DNA from: Planctomyces sp. SH-PL14
GTDB taxonomy: Bacteria; Planctomycetota; Planctomycetia; Planctomycetales; Planctomycetaceae
Reading direction: 5' to 3'
Assembly: GCF_001610835.1 (NCBI RefSeq)
Contig: NZ_CP011270.1
Span: 5,474,001-5,538,000, forward strand
DNA: 64,000 nt
The notes beneath the pieces were generated by a model. The model saw nothing but the letters and a program-made list of their open reading frames with translations. It was not told the DNA's origin and searched no databases. A program made the position numbers and the translations under genes. Below, piece after piece: positions 1 through 7,862 of the stretch (the stretch's first letter is position 1; every line of letters starts with the position of its first letter).

Positions 1-924
1 GGCGATGCCGTTCAACTGTGCCCCAACGACGGCATCCTGTAGACCGATGGCCCCCTGCTGGGCGATGAATCCGAGCGGCATCCCCCCGCCCGATCGGCTG
101 GACATCGCCGAATTCCGCTTGGCGAGAGAGATCGCCTGCGAGAGTTGCAGTTCGGTGATCAGGCCCTGATTGCGGAGCGCCTGCAGCCGTCCCGTCTCCT
201 TCTCCAAGAGTTCGGCTCGACTCATCAGTGACAACTTGACCTGCGCGGCCTGCTGTGCCATGGCCATCTGCTTGGCCACATTTCGGTCATCGATGCGGTT
301 CTGGTTCTCCTTGAACTGAGAGATCAACCGTTCCTGCTGAAGGTTGTGCGAGATCACCGCCGCCCGCTGATCCTTCTCCCGCTGCTGATACTGCTGGATC
401 AGATCGGCCTGCTTCTCGTTGTGGATGCGGTTCGCCTGCCGGCGGGCTTCCTCCTGCTTCGCCAGCTGCTGGACGGCCTGCCGCTCTGCTTCGGCCTGCG
501 CCTTCGCGGCTGCGGCGGCTTCCGCGGCGGCCCGCGCCTTTGCATCCTTCTCCGCCTGCGCGGCGGCAACTGCCGCATCCCGCGCCGCGGCCTCCTGGGC
601 AACCTTCTGGGCTGCTGCCTCGGTCTGCGCCTTCTTCACGCTCTCAATCTGGGCGTGAGCCTGCTGGAACCGCTGGACCAGTTCCGGCGATGCTCCGGCC
701 GCTAGGAACTTCTCAGACGCCATCTGAGCGGCAGACATCTCGCCCGAGAGAATCTTGGCCTGGGCTTCGACCTGCGCGAGGGCTTTTACGAGGCCGGAAG
801 AGAAGTCGGCCTTTCCAGCGTTCTCGAGCCCCTGCAGACTGGCAGCCCCCTTGTTGACCCCGAGGACAAAGTCATCGAAGTCGCTGCCGGCCTTCCAGAC
901 GATGTCGTTGTTGCCCGCCGGCAT
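1..924 (-). CDS. Phage tail tape measure protein, N-terminal part (cut by window edge)
   Basis: The frame is open from an ATG at 924 to the left edge without a stop, so about 308 N-terminal residues are visible. It starts MPAGNNDIVWKAG. Residues about 60-220 are a long Ala/Glu/Gln/Lys-rich helix that reads as coiled coil (many QAE, AAAKAQAEAE and QQLAKQEEAR stretches). The gene follows the tail-tube and G/GT chaperone genes, which is the position of the tape measure protein in lambda-like and HK97-like siphoviruses. There it sets tail length and helps DNA entry. Its start overlaps the end of the GT reading frame by 53 nt. The membrane segments and any C-terminal enzymatic domain would lie outside the window. 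Confidence 0.85.
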   Translation of the reverse strand, partial: MPAGNNDIVWKAGSDFDDFVLGVNKGAASLQGLENAGKADFSSGLVKALAQVEAQAKILSGEMSAAQMASEKFLAAGASPELVQRFQQAHAQIESVKKAQTEAAAQKVAQEAAARDAAVAAAQAEKDAKARAAAEAAAAAKAQAEAERQAVQQLAKQEEARRQANRIHNEKQADLIQQYQQREKDQRAAVISHNLQQERLISQFKENQNRIDDRNVAKQMAMAQQAAQVKLSLMSRAELLEKETGRLQALRNQGLITELQLSQAISLAKRNSAMSSRSGGGMPLGFIAQQGAIGLQDAVVGAQLNGIA

Positions 925-1300
925 CGGGTTTCACCTTTCCTCGGCTGCGGCCTTGGCGGTACATCGCCAGGACTCGTTTGACGTCCTCCACCGACTGCTG
1001 TTGTGGAGGCTTCTCGATGGCCTTCGCCGTCGCAGGGACCGCGGCGAACGTCGGATCCCAGAACAGCTTTTCCGATCCCTCACGGCCGGCGAGGGCTGAC
1101 GTCTGGGCCGCCCGCCAGTCGGCTCGCTCTTCGCCCCACGGGTCCACCCGTTCCATCGCCAGCAGCTGCTCGAACCGCTCCGGCCCCATCAGGGCTGCGA
1201 GGGCGTCGATATCCCACGGCAGGTAGGGGGTCCCGATGTGCCACGTCGGGTACGTCCGGGTCAGCTTCCAGAGGAAGCGGTATCGGACGCTGAGTCGGGC
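872..1300 (-). CDS. GT extension of the tail assembly chaperone, reached by -1 frameshift
   Basis: The frame one base behind the short chaperone is open from upstream of the slippery site to a stop at 872. A -1 slip on 1300-1306 makes the ribosome read G1300 again and continue ARLSVRYRFLWKLTRTYPTW, giving a fusion of 119 + 142 = 261 residues. The extension contains a Trp/Tyr/Pro-rich stretch followed by IDALAALMGPERFEQLLAMERVDPWGEERADWR, the kind of T domain that binds the tail tube protein in lambda gpGT. An internal ATG at 1189 exists, but the open frame and the slippery site upstream of it argue for frameshift expression. The stop lies 53 nt inside the tape measure gene. Confidence 0.75.
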   Translation of the reverse strand, partial: ARLSVRYRFLWKLTRTYPTWHIGTPYLPWDIDALAALMGPERFEQLLAMERVDPWGEERADWRAAQTSALAGREGSEKLFWDPTFAAVPATAKAIEKPPQQQSVEDVKRVLAMYRQGRSRGKVKPDAGGQQRHRLEGRQRLR

Positions 1301-1656
1301 TTTTTTGCGGTCTCGGTGTCGCCCTCCCCGGCCGCTTCATCGATCCGGCTCAAGCGGCGCGCCTTGACGAAGATCGGCTCCGTCACGCTCGCGTCGAGGG
1401 CGATCAGCGCCGGCAGGTCGTCCGGGGAGAAGATCCGCTGGCCGTCGTCTCCAACGACCGAGAGGAGGATCAGCCGCGGGGACCGCTCGTTGAACACCTC
1501 GGGCAGGAACTTCCCGTCGGCGCCATGGCGATCGGAGTAGTAGGCCGTCTTCTCCGGCTCGGTCAGGGACTGGATCCGGACTTCGCCGAGGGTCGGGACC
1601 GTGACCGTGTCGTATCGGCGGGCTCCGGCGGCGAAGAACTGCTCTTTGGTCAGCAC
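1261..1656 (-). CDS. Tail assembly chaperone, short form (lambda gpG-like)
   Basis: A 131-residue acidic protein (MLTKEQFFAAGARRYDTVTV...) lying between the tail-tube gene and the tape measure gene. This is the position of lambda G, whose product coats the tape measure protein during tail assembly but is absent from the virion. The end of the frame holds an A AAA AAG heptamer at codons 117-119 (1300-1306), after which 12 further codons lead to the stop. Position, size and slippery site support the assignment better than sequence similarity does, because this family is very divergent. Confidence 0.8.
   Translation of the reverse strand: MLTKEQFFAAGARRYDTVTVPTLGEVRIQSLTEPEKTAYYSDRHGADGKFLPEVFNERSPRLILLSVVGDDGQRIFSPDDLPALIALDASVTEPIFVKARRLSRIDEAAGEGDTETAKKPDSASDTASSGS
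1300..1306 (-). promoter_or_regulatory. Slippery heptamer A AAA AAG for programmed -1 frameshift
   Basis: Read on the minus strand, codons 117-119 of the short chaperone are GCA AAA AAG. This puts A AAA AAG in the correct phase for tandem -1 slippage, the same heptamer as in E. coli dnaX. The six A residues are the longest A run in this otherwise GC-rich gene. I did not find a strong downstream stem by eye. Confidence 0.75.
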
Positions 1657-1698
1657 GTCAGGGGCTCAGGGTTGGAGGAAGGGGGCGGGCCGCGCGGC

Positions 1699-2109
1699 TC
1701 AGGCGAACGTCGGCAGGCTGTCGAGGCTAATGGTCAGCGAGCCCTTGAGAGCCTGCCCCTGCTGCACGTTGCGGGGGAAGTCGACCAGCGTTCCCTCGAA
1801 GGAGGTCACTTCGTTGTCCTCGTCGTCGACGATCGTCCACGGCAGGGACTCCGGGGCCCCGAGCTTCTGGCGGAGAGCCAGGTGGGTCGCGTCGGCCGCG
1901 TTGGTGAACACCTCCGCCGTCACGTCGCCCGGGTCAGAGATGCCGATGTTCAGCTTCTCGACGAACGTCGAGTCGAGGTCCGGCGTTTCCACGCGAACCG
2001 GCTTCGGGGAGGGCTCCTTGATCGAGACCACCCCCATGACCTGCACCGGACCAGCGCCCAGGTCCACCTTGAGCTTCCAGTTCTGAGAGGTCTGCTTCGT
2101 CAGCGACAT
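1699..2109 (-). CDS. Major tail tube protein
   Basis: 136 residues, mostly beta-strand in character (MSLTKQTSQNWKLKVDLGAGPVQVMGVVSI...). It contains VDDEDNEVTSFEGTLVDFPRNVQQGQALKGSLTISLDS, with the alternating pattern of tail-tube beta-sandwich subunits. It lies directly upstream of the G/GT chaperones and downstream of the tail-completion genes, the usual place of the tube protein (lambda gpV position). It would polymerise around the tape measure protein into the non-contractile tail. Assignment rests on synteny and size. Confidence 0.75.
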   Translation of the reverse strand: MSLTKQTSQNWKLKVDLGAGPVQVMGVVSIKEPSPKPVRVETPDLDSTFVEKLNIGISDPGDVTAEVFTNAADATHLALRQKLGAPESLPWTIVDDEDNEVTSFEGTLVDFPRNVQQGQALKGSLTISLDSLPTFA

Positions 2110-2139
2110 GGTTCAAACTCCAACGCACGAACGGGGGGA

Positions 2140-2691
2140 CTACTGGATGCTCGACAGAGAGCCGCGGAACGCCTTGTCGAGGTCGCCGAACACGACCTCT
2201 TCGAACTTGAGACGGGCCTGGACGATGGTGGCGTCGACGCCCTGCTGAACGAACGGGTACTTCGTGACTCGACCGCGGAACCGGACTGGCTTTCCGGTCC
2301 CTCTGGTGCCGTAGATCGACCAGCGGCGTTTGACCTGCTGCCGGAGGGTTTTCATCCCCGAGTACCTGTCGACCGTGCCGACCGCGAGGAAGATTCCAGT
2401 GGGCCGGTAGGAGCCGCGCTTCTTGCCGACCCCAATCCCGACCTTCATCTCGATCTCACGGCCGACGCCGAGTTGCTTGACGCTGGAGCCGATCGCCTTC
2501 GTGATCGACTCGCGGGAGTGACCGTCCGTCTTCGTTGGCGGGACCGCCTTCCTGATCCCGCGCGCCATGATCGTTCCGGCGGCTCGGAGACCCCGCTTTG
2601 CGATCTTCATCGCCTGATTGGGCTTTGCCATCTCCTGTAGGATCTTGAGGCTTTCCCGGACCCCCAGGGTTTGTGTCTCGAACGTCGGCAT
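2140..2691 (-). CDS. HK97 gp10-like tail component
   Basis: 183-residue basic protein (MPTFETQTLGVRESLKILQEMAKPNQAMKIAKRGLRAAG...). The start has the pattern of HK97 gp10 / minor tail Z proteins: an N-terminal helix, then a conserved set of basic helices (ARGIRKAVPPTKTDGHSRESITKAIG). In these phages the protein completes the head-proximal end of the tail. Its ATG overlaps the stop of the upstream gene as TGATG, so translation is probably coupled. Confidence 0.7.
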   Translation of the reverse strand: MPTFETQTLGVRESLKILQEMAKPNQAMKIAKRGLRAAGTIMARGIRKAVPPTKTDGHSRESITKAIGSSVKQLGVGREIEMKVGIGVGKKRGSYRPTGIFLAVGTVDRYSGMKTLRQQVKRRWSIYGTRGTGKPVRFRGRVTKYPFVQQGVDATIVQARLKFEEVVFGDLDKAFRGSLSSIQ

Positions 2692-3152
2692 CAGGTCACA
2701 CCGGCGGTGAACATCACGTCGTACCGGAGGGAGATGTAGAAGCCGTGCGACTCATCCCCGTCGTCCTGGGGCGGCTCGTACCCTCGCGCGGGACCGCGCC
2801 GCAGACAGTGCTGAATCTGGGTCCCGGCGACTGTCCCGCGGTAGTTGTTCAGGATGGTGTCGACGGCGTTCGCGATCTCGACCGTTGTCTCTCGCTTCGC
2901 CCCGACGCAGATGACCAGCATCTGTGCCGTGCCGTCCCCGTTGACTCCATCGAGGTCCGGGAGGGTGTCCTCGTCGGCGACCTCCAGAACAATGAACGGG
3001 GGCGTGTCCTTGATCCGGCAGGCGTCCGGCCGAATCTTCTGGCCGATCTTCGTCTCGGCCCCCTTGGGGCTCGTCTCGGTGATGTTCCGGACGGCGTCGA
3101 CCTCGAGAAGCGTCTGGATGACCTTCTGGAGGGGGGCAATCTGCGTCGTCAT
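2691..3152 (-). CDS. Tail completion / terminator-like protein (DUF3168-like)
   Basis: 153 residues from the ATG at 3152 (MTTQIAPLQKVIQTLLEVDAVRNITETSPKG...). The start was chosen because this ATG overlaps the stop of the preceding gene, whereas a longer frame upstream would run over that gene. The protein contains a short-range alpha/beta pattern and QMLVICVGAKRETTVEIANAVDTILNNYRG, as in DUF3168/gpU-type tail terminators. These form a ring at the tail end that joins the head. Confidence 0.65.
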   Translation of the reverse strand: MTTQIAPLQKVIQTLLEVDAVRNITETSPKGAETKIGQKIRPDACRIKDTPPFIVLEVADEDTLPDLDGVNGDGTAQMLVICVGAKRETTVEIANAVDTILNNYRGTVAGTQIQHCLRRGPARGYEPPQDDGDESHGFYISLRYDVMFTAGVT

Positions 3153-3484
3153 GCCGCCCCCTTGACTTCCATCGCTCTGATCTCGATCTCGGCGTTGTCC
3201 TCGGTCGTGAAGACGCTGCCGACGTTCCAGTACCGGTTCCTCCAGACGAGTCGCCACGTCTGGTCGATGCATCGCGTATCCGGGTCGTTGATGACCGTCA
3301 CGCGGATGGTGTTCTCGCGGGTGATTCGGCGGCCTTCCTCGGACTCGCTCCCCTCTTGGGGGACGATCCGGGCCCAGCGCGGGAACTGGTCCTCAAATCG
3401 GGTCTCCTGCTCCTCGCCGGCCGCCTGAGACGTGATCGGCTTCTGGAACATGGGCCGTTCGCGCCGCTGTCCCGCGGGGGTCAT
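3149..3484 (-). CDS. Head closure / head-tail adaptor (SPP1 gp16-like)
   Basis: 111 residues from ATG 3484, which overlaps the stop of the upstream connector gene as ATGA. The core TRENTIRVTVINDPDTRCIDQTWRLVWRNRYWNVGSVFTTED has the small beta-barrel pattern of phage head-tail joining proteins, including the W-R-Y-W-N-V segment near the end. It would close the connector after packaging. Synteny between the head connector and the tail completion gene supports this. Confidence 0.7.
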   Translation of the reverse strand: MTPAGQRRERPMFQKPITSQAAGEEQETRFEDQFPRWARIVPQEGSESEEGRRITRENTIRVTVINDPDTRCIDQTWRLVWRNRYWNVGSVFTTEDNAEIEIRAMEVKGAA

Positions 3485-4071
3485 GGAGCCCTCCACGAAA
3501 TCCGGCGGATGAACGAGCGGTAGCTGTCTTCGATGTTCTTCGGGACGTCCCCGACGATCTCGCGGTTCTGATACCAGAAGCCGACGAGCATCAGGGCGGC
3601 CTGCTTGGCCATCGGCGGCACCTCGGCTTCCGAGTATCCCCCGGTGTAGGCGATCTGGACGCACTCGGACTGCCGGCGGACTGTCGGATAGGACTGCCCG
3701 AAGGCAGGGGTGATTCGTGGTGGGAGGGAACTCAGTCCGACGATGTAGAGTTCCGGGTCCCAGGTCTGTCGGACGCCGTTCGTGTCGAGGTAGGTGATCC
3801 CGGTGACCTCGGCGATGGGGAACCGCTCGACGAAGATCGGGCAGCCTCCCCCGGGGAACCGGTCGAGGTTGAGTACCCCCTCCTGCGGTCGAAGGAAGAG
3901 GCTCGTCTCGTCCTCGATCATCTTCGTGGCCGTCGCCAGCCATTCGAGGAGGTCGGCATCCTCGGAGGCAGAATCCACTCGGCACTGCCGCCGGAGCCGG
4001 GCCGCATCCACGATCGAAGCCGTCGGGGCCTCGGTCGTGACGTAGGCGGCGTTGAGCTCCAGGGCGTTCAT
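3481..4071 (-). CDS. Head-tail connector (gp6-like)
   Basis: 196 residues starting MNALELNAAYVTTEAP. The ATG at 4071 has a good Shine-Dalgarno (GGAGAACC) just upstream; the frame extends further but without such a site. The helical segment AARLRRQCRVDSASEDADLLEWLATATKMIEDETSLFL is the signature of gp6-like connector proteins, which bind under the portal. A beta insertion (FPGGGCPIFVERFPIAEVTGITYLD) follows, then C-terminal helices (PPMAKQAALMLVGFWYQNRE). Confidence 0.75.
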   Translation of the reverse strand: MNALELNAAYVTTEAPTASIVDAARLRRQCRVDSASEDADLLEWLATATKMIEDETSLFLRPQEGVLNLDRFPGGGCPIFVERFPIAEVTGITYLDTNGVRQTWDPELYIVGLSSLPPRITPAFGQSYPTVRRQSECVQIAYTGGYSEAEVPPMAKQAALMLVGFWYQNREIVGDVPKNIEDSYRSFIRRISWRAP

Positions 4072-4115
4072 TGGTTCTCCGGTCGGGGGCCTCGGTCTCG
4101 GTAACACGCGGGGGG

Positions 4116-4727
4116 TCAGTCGATCAGGAGCTGGACCCGCATGACGCCGGAGGTGAGGGCTCCGTGGGAGAAGAACGCCTTCGCGATGGCGTCACCGGCC
4201 ACCGGATTCGTCGGGTCCCGGTCCTCGAGCCAGGCGAACGCCCGGTTGTCGGTCGACCGCGGGCCGCCGAGCACCTTCGCCAGGATCTCGGAGTCGTCGG
4301 TCTCGGCCAGGACGATCGTCCCGAGCTGACCGGCGAACATCTCGATCCCGACCACGTCATCCCCGTCGGCGACGAGCACCTCCTCCTGAGGGACCATGGC
4401 CGTGATGTTCGTGAGGTTGGCCGGCAGGTCATCCCCGGCGCCGAGCGTGAACGGGACGCTGTTCGTCGCGACCGTTCCTACCAGGACTCCCCGGCGACTG
4501 CCGCCAGGGAAGTAGATGTCGAGCCGCGCCCCGGTCGTGATGCCGTGGCCCCCCGCCATCGTCAGCGTCCCGACGGAAGTGCTCGTCCGCGTCGTGAGCT
4601 GGCCGGACTTCGCGGCGGAGAGGGTGACCTCTTTCGTCACGATCCCGTCGGCGCTCGCGGAGATCTGCGAACTCGACGTCTTGCCGCCGAGTTGGATGGT
4701 TTCCTTGACGATCAGTTCGTAGGCCAT
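4116..4727 (-). CDS. Phage structural protein of unknown role
   Basis: 203 residues (MAYELIVKETIQLGGKTSSSQISASADGIVTKEVTLSAAKSG...). It is rich in Thr, Ser, Gly and Val, predicted mostly beta, with no cysteine. It lies between the connector and capsid genes. It could be a decoration protein or a head-surface protein, but no motif decides this. Confidence 0.6.
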   Translation of the reverse strand: MAYELIVKETIQLGGKTSSSQISASADGIVTKEVTLSAAKSGQLTTRTSTSVGTLTMAGGHGITTGARLDIYFPGGSRRGVLVGTVATNSVPFTLGAGDDLPANLTNITAMVPQEEVLVADGDDVVGIEMFAGQLGTIVLAETDDSEILAKVLGGPRSTDNRAFAWLEDRDPTNPVAGDAIAKAFFSHGALTSGVMRVQLLID

Positions 4728-4802
4728 GGGGGCACGTCAGGGGAAAGAGGCGTGGAGGAAGAACCGGTCCACATCCGTGCGGACCGGATACGGAGGGGAC
4801 GA

Positions 4803-5261
4803 TCAGGCCGTGCCTTCGTCGGCCGAGATGACGGCATCCTGAACGGAGACCGTCGAGCCCTGCGTGATGGGGATGTCCCGGCCGGCGTACTGAATCGCCA
4901 GGATCCCATCGAGGACGGCATTGGCGGTCCCGCGGACGAGCACCGGCCGAACGTACTGCTTCGTCGGCCGGAAGACGTCGAGGAGGATGATCTTGTTGCT
5001 GTCCCCGTCCGCCATGTTCCCCGTCGAGGAACCGGCGATATCGGAGTAGTCGTCCGCGGCGGCATTGTCCGAGGACTGCTGGGCCTTCAGCGACGTGGCG
5101 TGCGTCGTCGTCAGGGTGCCGAGGAGGGCGATGAACAGGACGCCATCCCATCCGGCCATGTCGACGCCGGTCGCGTTGACGGCCGTCTGGGCCGCCGCCG
5201 CCGCGTTGTTCACGCGGGTGACTTTGACCTGCTTGCTCAGCAGGAGTGCATGGAGATTCAT
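4803..5261 (-). CDS. Phage head-region protein of unknown role
   Basis: 152 residues (MNLHALLLSKQVKVTRVNNAAAAAQTAVNATGVDMAGWDGVLF...). The pattern of a Trp-Asp-Gly turn followed by short beta strands (VLFIALLGTLTTTHATSLKAQQSSDN, DVFRPTKQYVRPVLVRGTANAVLDG) suggests a small beta domain. Genes of this size next to the capsid gene often encode capsid decoration or fibre-base proteins. I recognise no specific family. Confidence 0.6.
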   Translation of the reverse strand: MNLHALLLSKQVKVTRVNNAAAAAQTAVNATGVDMAGWDGVLFIALLGTLTTTHATSLKAQQSSDNAAADDYSDIAGSSTGNMADGDSNKIILLDVFRPTKQYVRPVLVRGTANAVLDGILAIQYAGRDIPITQGSTVSVQDAVISADEGTA

Positions 5262-5342
5262 GAGAGACCCCTTTCAGGGCTGAGGTGTGGAAGAAAAACG
5301 GCGGAGTGAATCAGCGCGTATCACGCGGTATGGCCGGCCCGA

Positions 5343-5558
5343 TCAGGCGTCGGCTTCGGGCTTCGCCTCCGCCGCTTTGGACTTGGCCGCCGCCTTCGCG
5401 GGCTTCTTGTCGGCTTCGGGCTTCGCCTCCGGCTCCAGGGAGACCGCCTGTCCCTCCGCGATCATCCGCTCCCCCTCGACATCGGCGACTTCGATCTCTT
5501 GACCAGCGACCTGGGAGAAATCGAGGCCGCCACGGCTGACGAGGAGCTTGATCTTCAT
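5343..5558 (-). CDS. Small acidic/basic-tailed protein next to the capsid gene
   Basis: 71 residues: a 45-residue beta-type N-terminal half (MKIKLLVSRGGLDFSQVAGQEIEVADVEGERM) followed by a low-complexity tail of Lys, Ala, Glu and Pro (KPEADKKPAKAAAKSKAAEA). The tail contains a short repeated EAKPEADK/EAKPEADA unit, visible also as a repeated 20-base DNA segment around 5345-5430. Small proteins with this architecture often follow HK97-type capsid genes. Function not known. Confidence 0.6.
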   Translation of the reverse strand: MKIKLLVSRGGLDFSQVAGQEIEVADVEGERMIAEGQAVSLEPEAKPEADKKPAKAAAKSKAAEAKPEADA

Positions 5559-5627
5559 GGAATGAACCAGAACGGGGACCAGGGAGCGGAGGAGAGCGAG
5601 GATTCGTCAGGCCAGCGGGGCCGCGGC

Positions 5628-6995
5628 TCAGGTGTTCATGAGGAGGTGGCGAACCGCCCCCTTGCCGGCATCCAGCAGGTTGCCGTCGACCTCAACGAAG
5701 GCCATGAAGCCGTCCTGATCGTTCTCGCGATACCGCTCTTCGAGGCGGTAGAGGCGGATCCGGTTCACCTGCCGGATCTTGTACCGGTTCAGCTGGCCGT
5801 AGAGGGCGATCTTCGCGGAGGCCGCGATCGACGCGACGTCCTCGTTGATGTGGTACGGCGACCCGAGCAGAGTCCCCGGCATGCCGACCTGAAGCCCCGG
5901 CTGCCAGATGTACTGGGAGTCGTTGCTCTTCAGCTTCCGCAGAACCTTCAGCGTCGAGTCGTTGAACATGAACGCCGCGCCGTTGCGGTAGGCGATCGGC
6001 ACCGAGTGCTGGAAGTCGATGAACTCGTCGGCCGTCACGGCACTGTTCGACGAGGTCGTCTTGCCCATCGTCGACGCGGTCACGATCCCCTTGATCGTCG
6101 CCGCCCCGGTGCCGGTCGTGGCCCGGGTGTTGATGATCCGGCCGAGCCGCTCGCCCAGCATCTCGCCCAGGAGCTGCGGGAGGTTGATCGCCGAGTCGCG
6201 GAGGAGCTCGAACGGGACCTTGATGACGCCGGAGGTCCACTTGTAGGCGTTCATGACCATCGCGGCGAACGCCGGATCGGTCGCCGTCGGGACGGCCGCA
6301 CTCTCACCGATCTGGCTGCCGGTGTTGGTCGTGTCGTCGGCCGTCGGCCACGCCATCGGGTTGGCGTCCGAGGTGCGGATGACCTGGGACGTCTGGAGCA
6401 TCGGGCCGTACCAGAGCATCGCCTGCTCCAGGGGGCCGAGGACCGAACCGAGGCGGAGGATCCCACCCGTCGCCGGGTTGTTGCTGCTCAGGGCGTTGAA
6501 GTACTCCCGCTGCAGCCGGCCGTAGTCGTTCGAGAGCTTGATGTCGAGGTTCTTGGCGAGCGGGTTCAGGCCGCACCGCTTCCCGGCTTCAACGCAGGCG
6601 TCCGGCACCTCCTCGCCGAGTTGGTTGAGGAACCAGCCCCGCATCGCCGTGCTCTGGTCGTTGGACGGGTCCGTCTTCTCCTGCTCGAAGGGGGAGTTGT
6701 TGACGGCGGAACCGGCGACCTTTTCGAGTTCGCCACGGTTCACCTTCTTGAGCGCGTCTTCGTGAGCGGTGAGGCGGTTCAGCGCCTCGGTCCGCTTCTG
6801 CTCCGCGGTCTCCCCCGCCTCGATGTCCTTCGTCAGGGCGTCGGCCGCGTCCAGCGCCTTATTCAGCGCCAGCTCGTCCGCCTCCGAAAGGTCCCGGTTC
6901 TCCGCCTTCGCCTTCTTGGCGGCAACTTCGTACTCCGTGCGGGCGGTGTTGACGATCGTCGCCCGCTTCTCGCGCAATTCCTGCAAACTCGGCAT
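5628..6995 (-). CDS. Major capsid protein, HK97 fold
   Basis: 455 residues. Residues 1-110 are a charged coiled coil (LREKRATIVNTARTEYEVAAKKAKAENRDLSEADELAL...) equal to the delta/scaffold domain that the prohead protease removes in HK97-type phages. The remainder carries the typical capsid core: SSNNPATGGILRLGSVLGPLEQAMLWYGPMLQTSQVIRTSDANPMAWPT, then EFIDFQHSVPIAYRNGAAFMFNDSTLKVLRKLKSNDSQYIWQPG and SPYHINEDV, ending in DGFMAFVEVDGNLLDAGKGAVRHL. It follows the portal and prohead protease genes, the canonical order. About 200 nt upstream of the start is non-coding and holds a strong stem-loop. Confidence 0.95.
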   Translation of the reverse strand: MPSLQELREKRATIVNTARTEYEVAAKKAKAENRDLSEADELALNKALDAADALTKDIEAGETAEQKRTEALNRLTAHEDALKKVNRGELEKVAGSAVNNSPFEQEKTDPSNDQSTAMRGWFLNQLGEEVPDACVEAGKRCGLNPLAKNLDIKLSNDYGRLQREYFNALSSNNPATGGILRLGSVLGPLEQAMLWYGPMLQTSQVIRTSDANPMAWPTADDTTNTGSQIGESAAVPTATDPAFAAMVMNAYKWTSGVIKVPFELLRDSAINLPQLLGEMLGERLGRIINTRATTGTGAATIKGIVTASTMGKTTSSNSAVTADEFIDFQHSVPIAYRNGAAFMFNDSTLKVLRKLKSNDSQYIWQPGLQVGMPGTLLGSPYHINEDVASIAASAKIALYGQLNRYKIRQVNRIRLYRLEERYRENDQDGFMAFVEVDGNLLDAGKGAVRHLLMNT

Positions 6996-7127
6996 GGTGG
7001 TCTACCTCACAGGCACGCCAAAGCGGGGCGAGCCGGGGAACGGTGTGGAAGAGCGACCGAGGGTCCGCCTGTGCGGTCCCAGCCACCGTTACCCCCGAGA
7101 GAGGTCCGACCTGTCGCGGACTCAAAT

Positions 7128-7148
7128 GGGGGCCTTTACTGGGCCCCC
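7128..7148. promoter_or_regulatory. GC-rich stem-loop between prohead protease and capsid genes
   Basis: A perfect 7-bp stem GGGGGCC / GGCCCCC closes a 7-base loop at 7128-7148, within the 200-nt gap between the protease stop and the capsid start. On the transcribed (minus) strand no T run follows, so it is not a standard terminator. It could adjust protease against capsid mRNA levels by processing or partial termination. The rest of the gap (6996-7196) shows no further gene. Confidence 0.4.
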
Positions 7149-7196
7149 CCGGGTGTTGCTCTTTTTTTCGACGATTAAGGACTTACGTCGACCGGT

Positions 7197-7862
7197 TCAG
7201 GCCACCGCGAGCCGTTCCGCCATCCGGTCCAGCCGCGGAGTCGCAGCGTTTTCATTGGCGGCCAGCCAGTTGGCGGGAACATTGCGGAAATTCGAAAGAT
7301 TCCATCGCGCTGTTGCCTCTTTCGGCGTTTTCTCGCCCACGTTGGGCAGGATCTCGTCGACGAAGCCGTGTTCCTTCGACTCGTCGGCCGTGAACCACGT
7401 TTCGTCGAGCATCCAGGACCGGAGCTGCTGGTCTTCGATGCCCGACCGGTCCCGGTACATGTTCACGATGACGTCCCGGAGCTTTTCCAGCAGGCCAGCG
7501 GTCTTCTGGTGCTCGGCGGCGTCCCCGAAGGTTACCGCGGCGGGCTCGTGGATCATGATCATCGCGTTGGCGGCGATCTTCCGCGTCTCCCCGACCATGG
7601 CGATGTAGCTGGCGGCCGACGCGGCGAGGGAATCGATGATCGTCGTCACCTTCCCCTCGTGCTCCTTGAGGAGGTTGTAGATCGCGTTGGCTTCGAAGAT
7701 GGATCCACCGGGAGAGTTGATCCGGACGGTCACGTCCTTCGGCCCCAGGTCCCGGAGCGCGGCCTTCACCGCCTTCGCGGAGACCCCTCCGTAGAAGAAT
7801 CCCTCCCCGATGACGTCGTAGATCAGGATTTCGGACTTCTCAGCGTTCAGGATCGTCTTCAT
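7197..7862 (-). CDS. ClpP-like prohead protease
   Basis: 221 residues from ATG 7862, which overlaps the portal stop as ATGA. The ClpP/crotonase fold is clear: INSPGGSIFEANAIYNLLKEH (oxyanion GG region), the nucleophile serine in DSLAASAASYIAMVG, and the histidine in NAMIMIHEPAAVTFGDA. In HK97-type phages with such proteases the enzyme acts inside the prohead, cutting the capsid delta domain and itself before DNA packaging. Gene order portal-protease-capsid agrees. Confidence 0.93.
   Translation of the reverse strand: MKTILNAEKSEILIYDVIGEGFFYGGVSAKAVKAALRDLGPKDVTVRINSPGGSIFEANAIYNLLKEHEGKVTTIIDSLAASAASYIAMVGETRKIAANAMIMIHEPAAVTFGDAAEHQKTAGLLEKLRDVIVNMYRDRSGIEDQQLRSWMLDETWFTADESKEHGFVDEILPNVGEKTPKEATARWNLSNFRNVPANWLAANENAATPRLDRMAERLAVA

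Noticed and set aside
4071-5309. Plus-strand open frame of about 400 codons across the phage head genes
   Set aside because: Arg/Asp/Gly-rich shadow of minus-strand structural genes; all other phage genes are on the minus strand.
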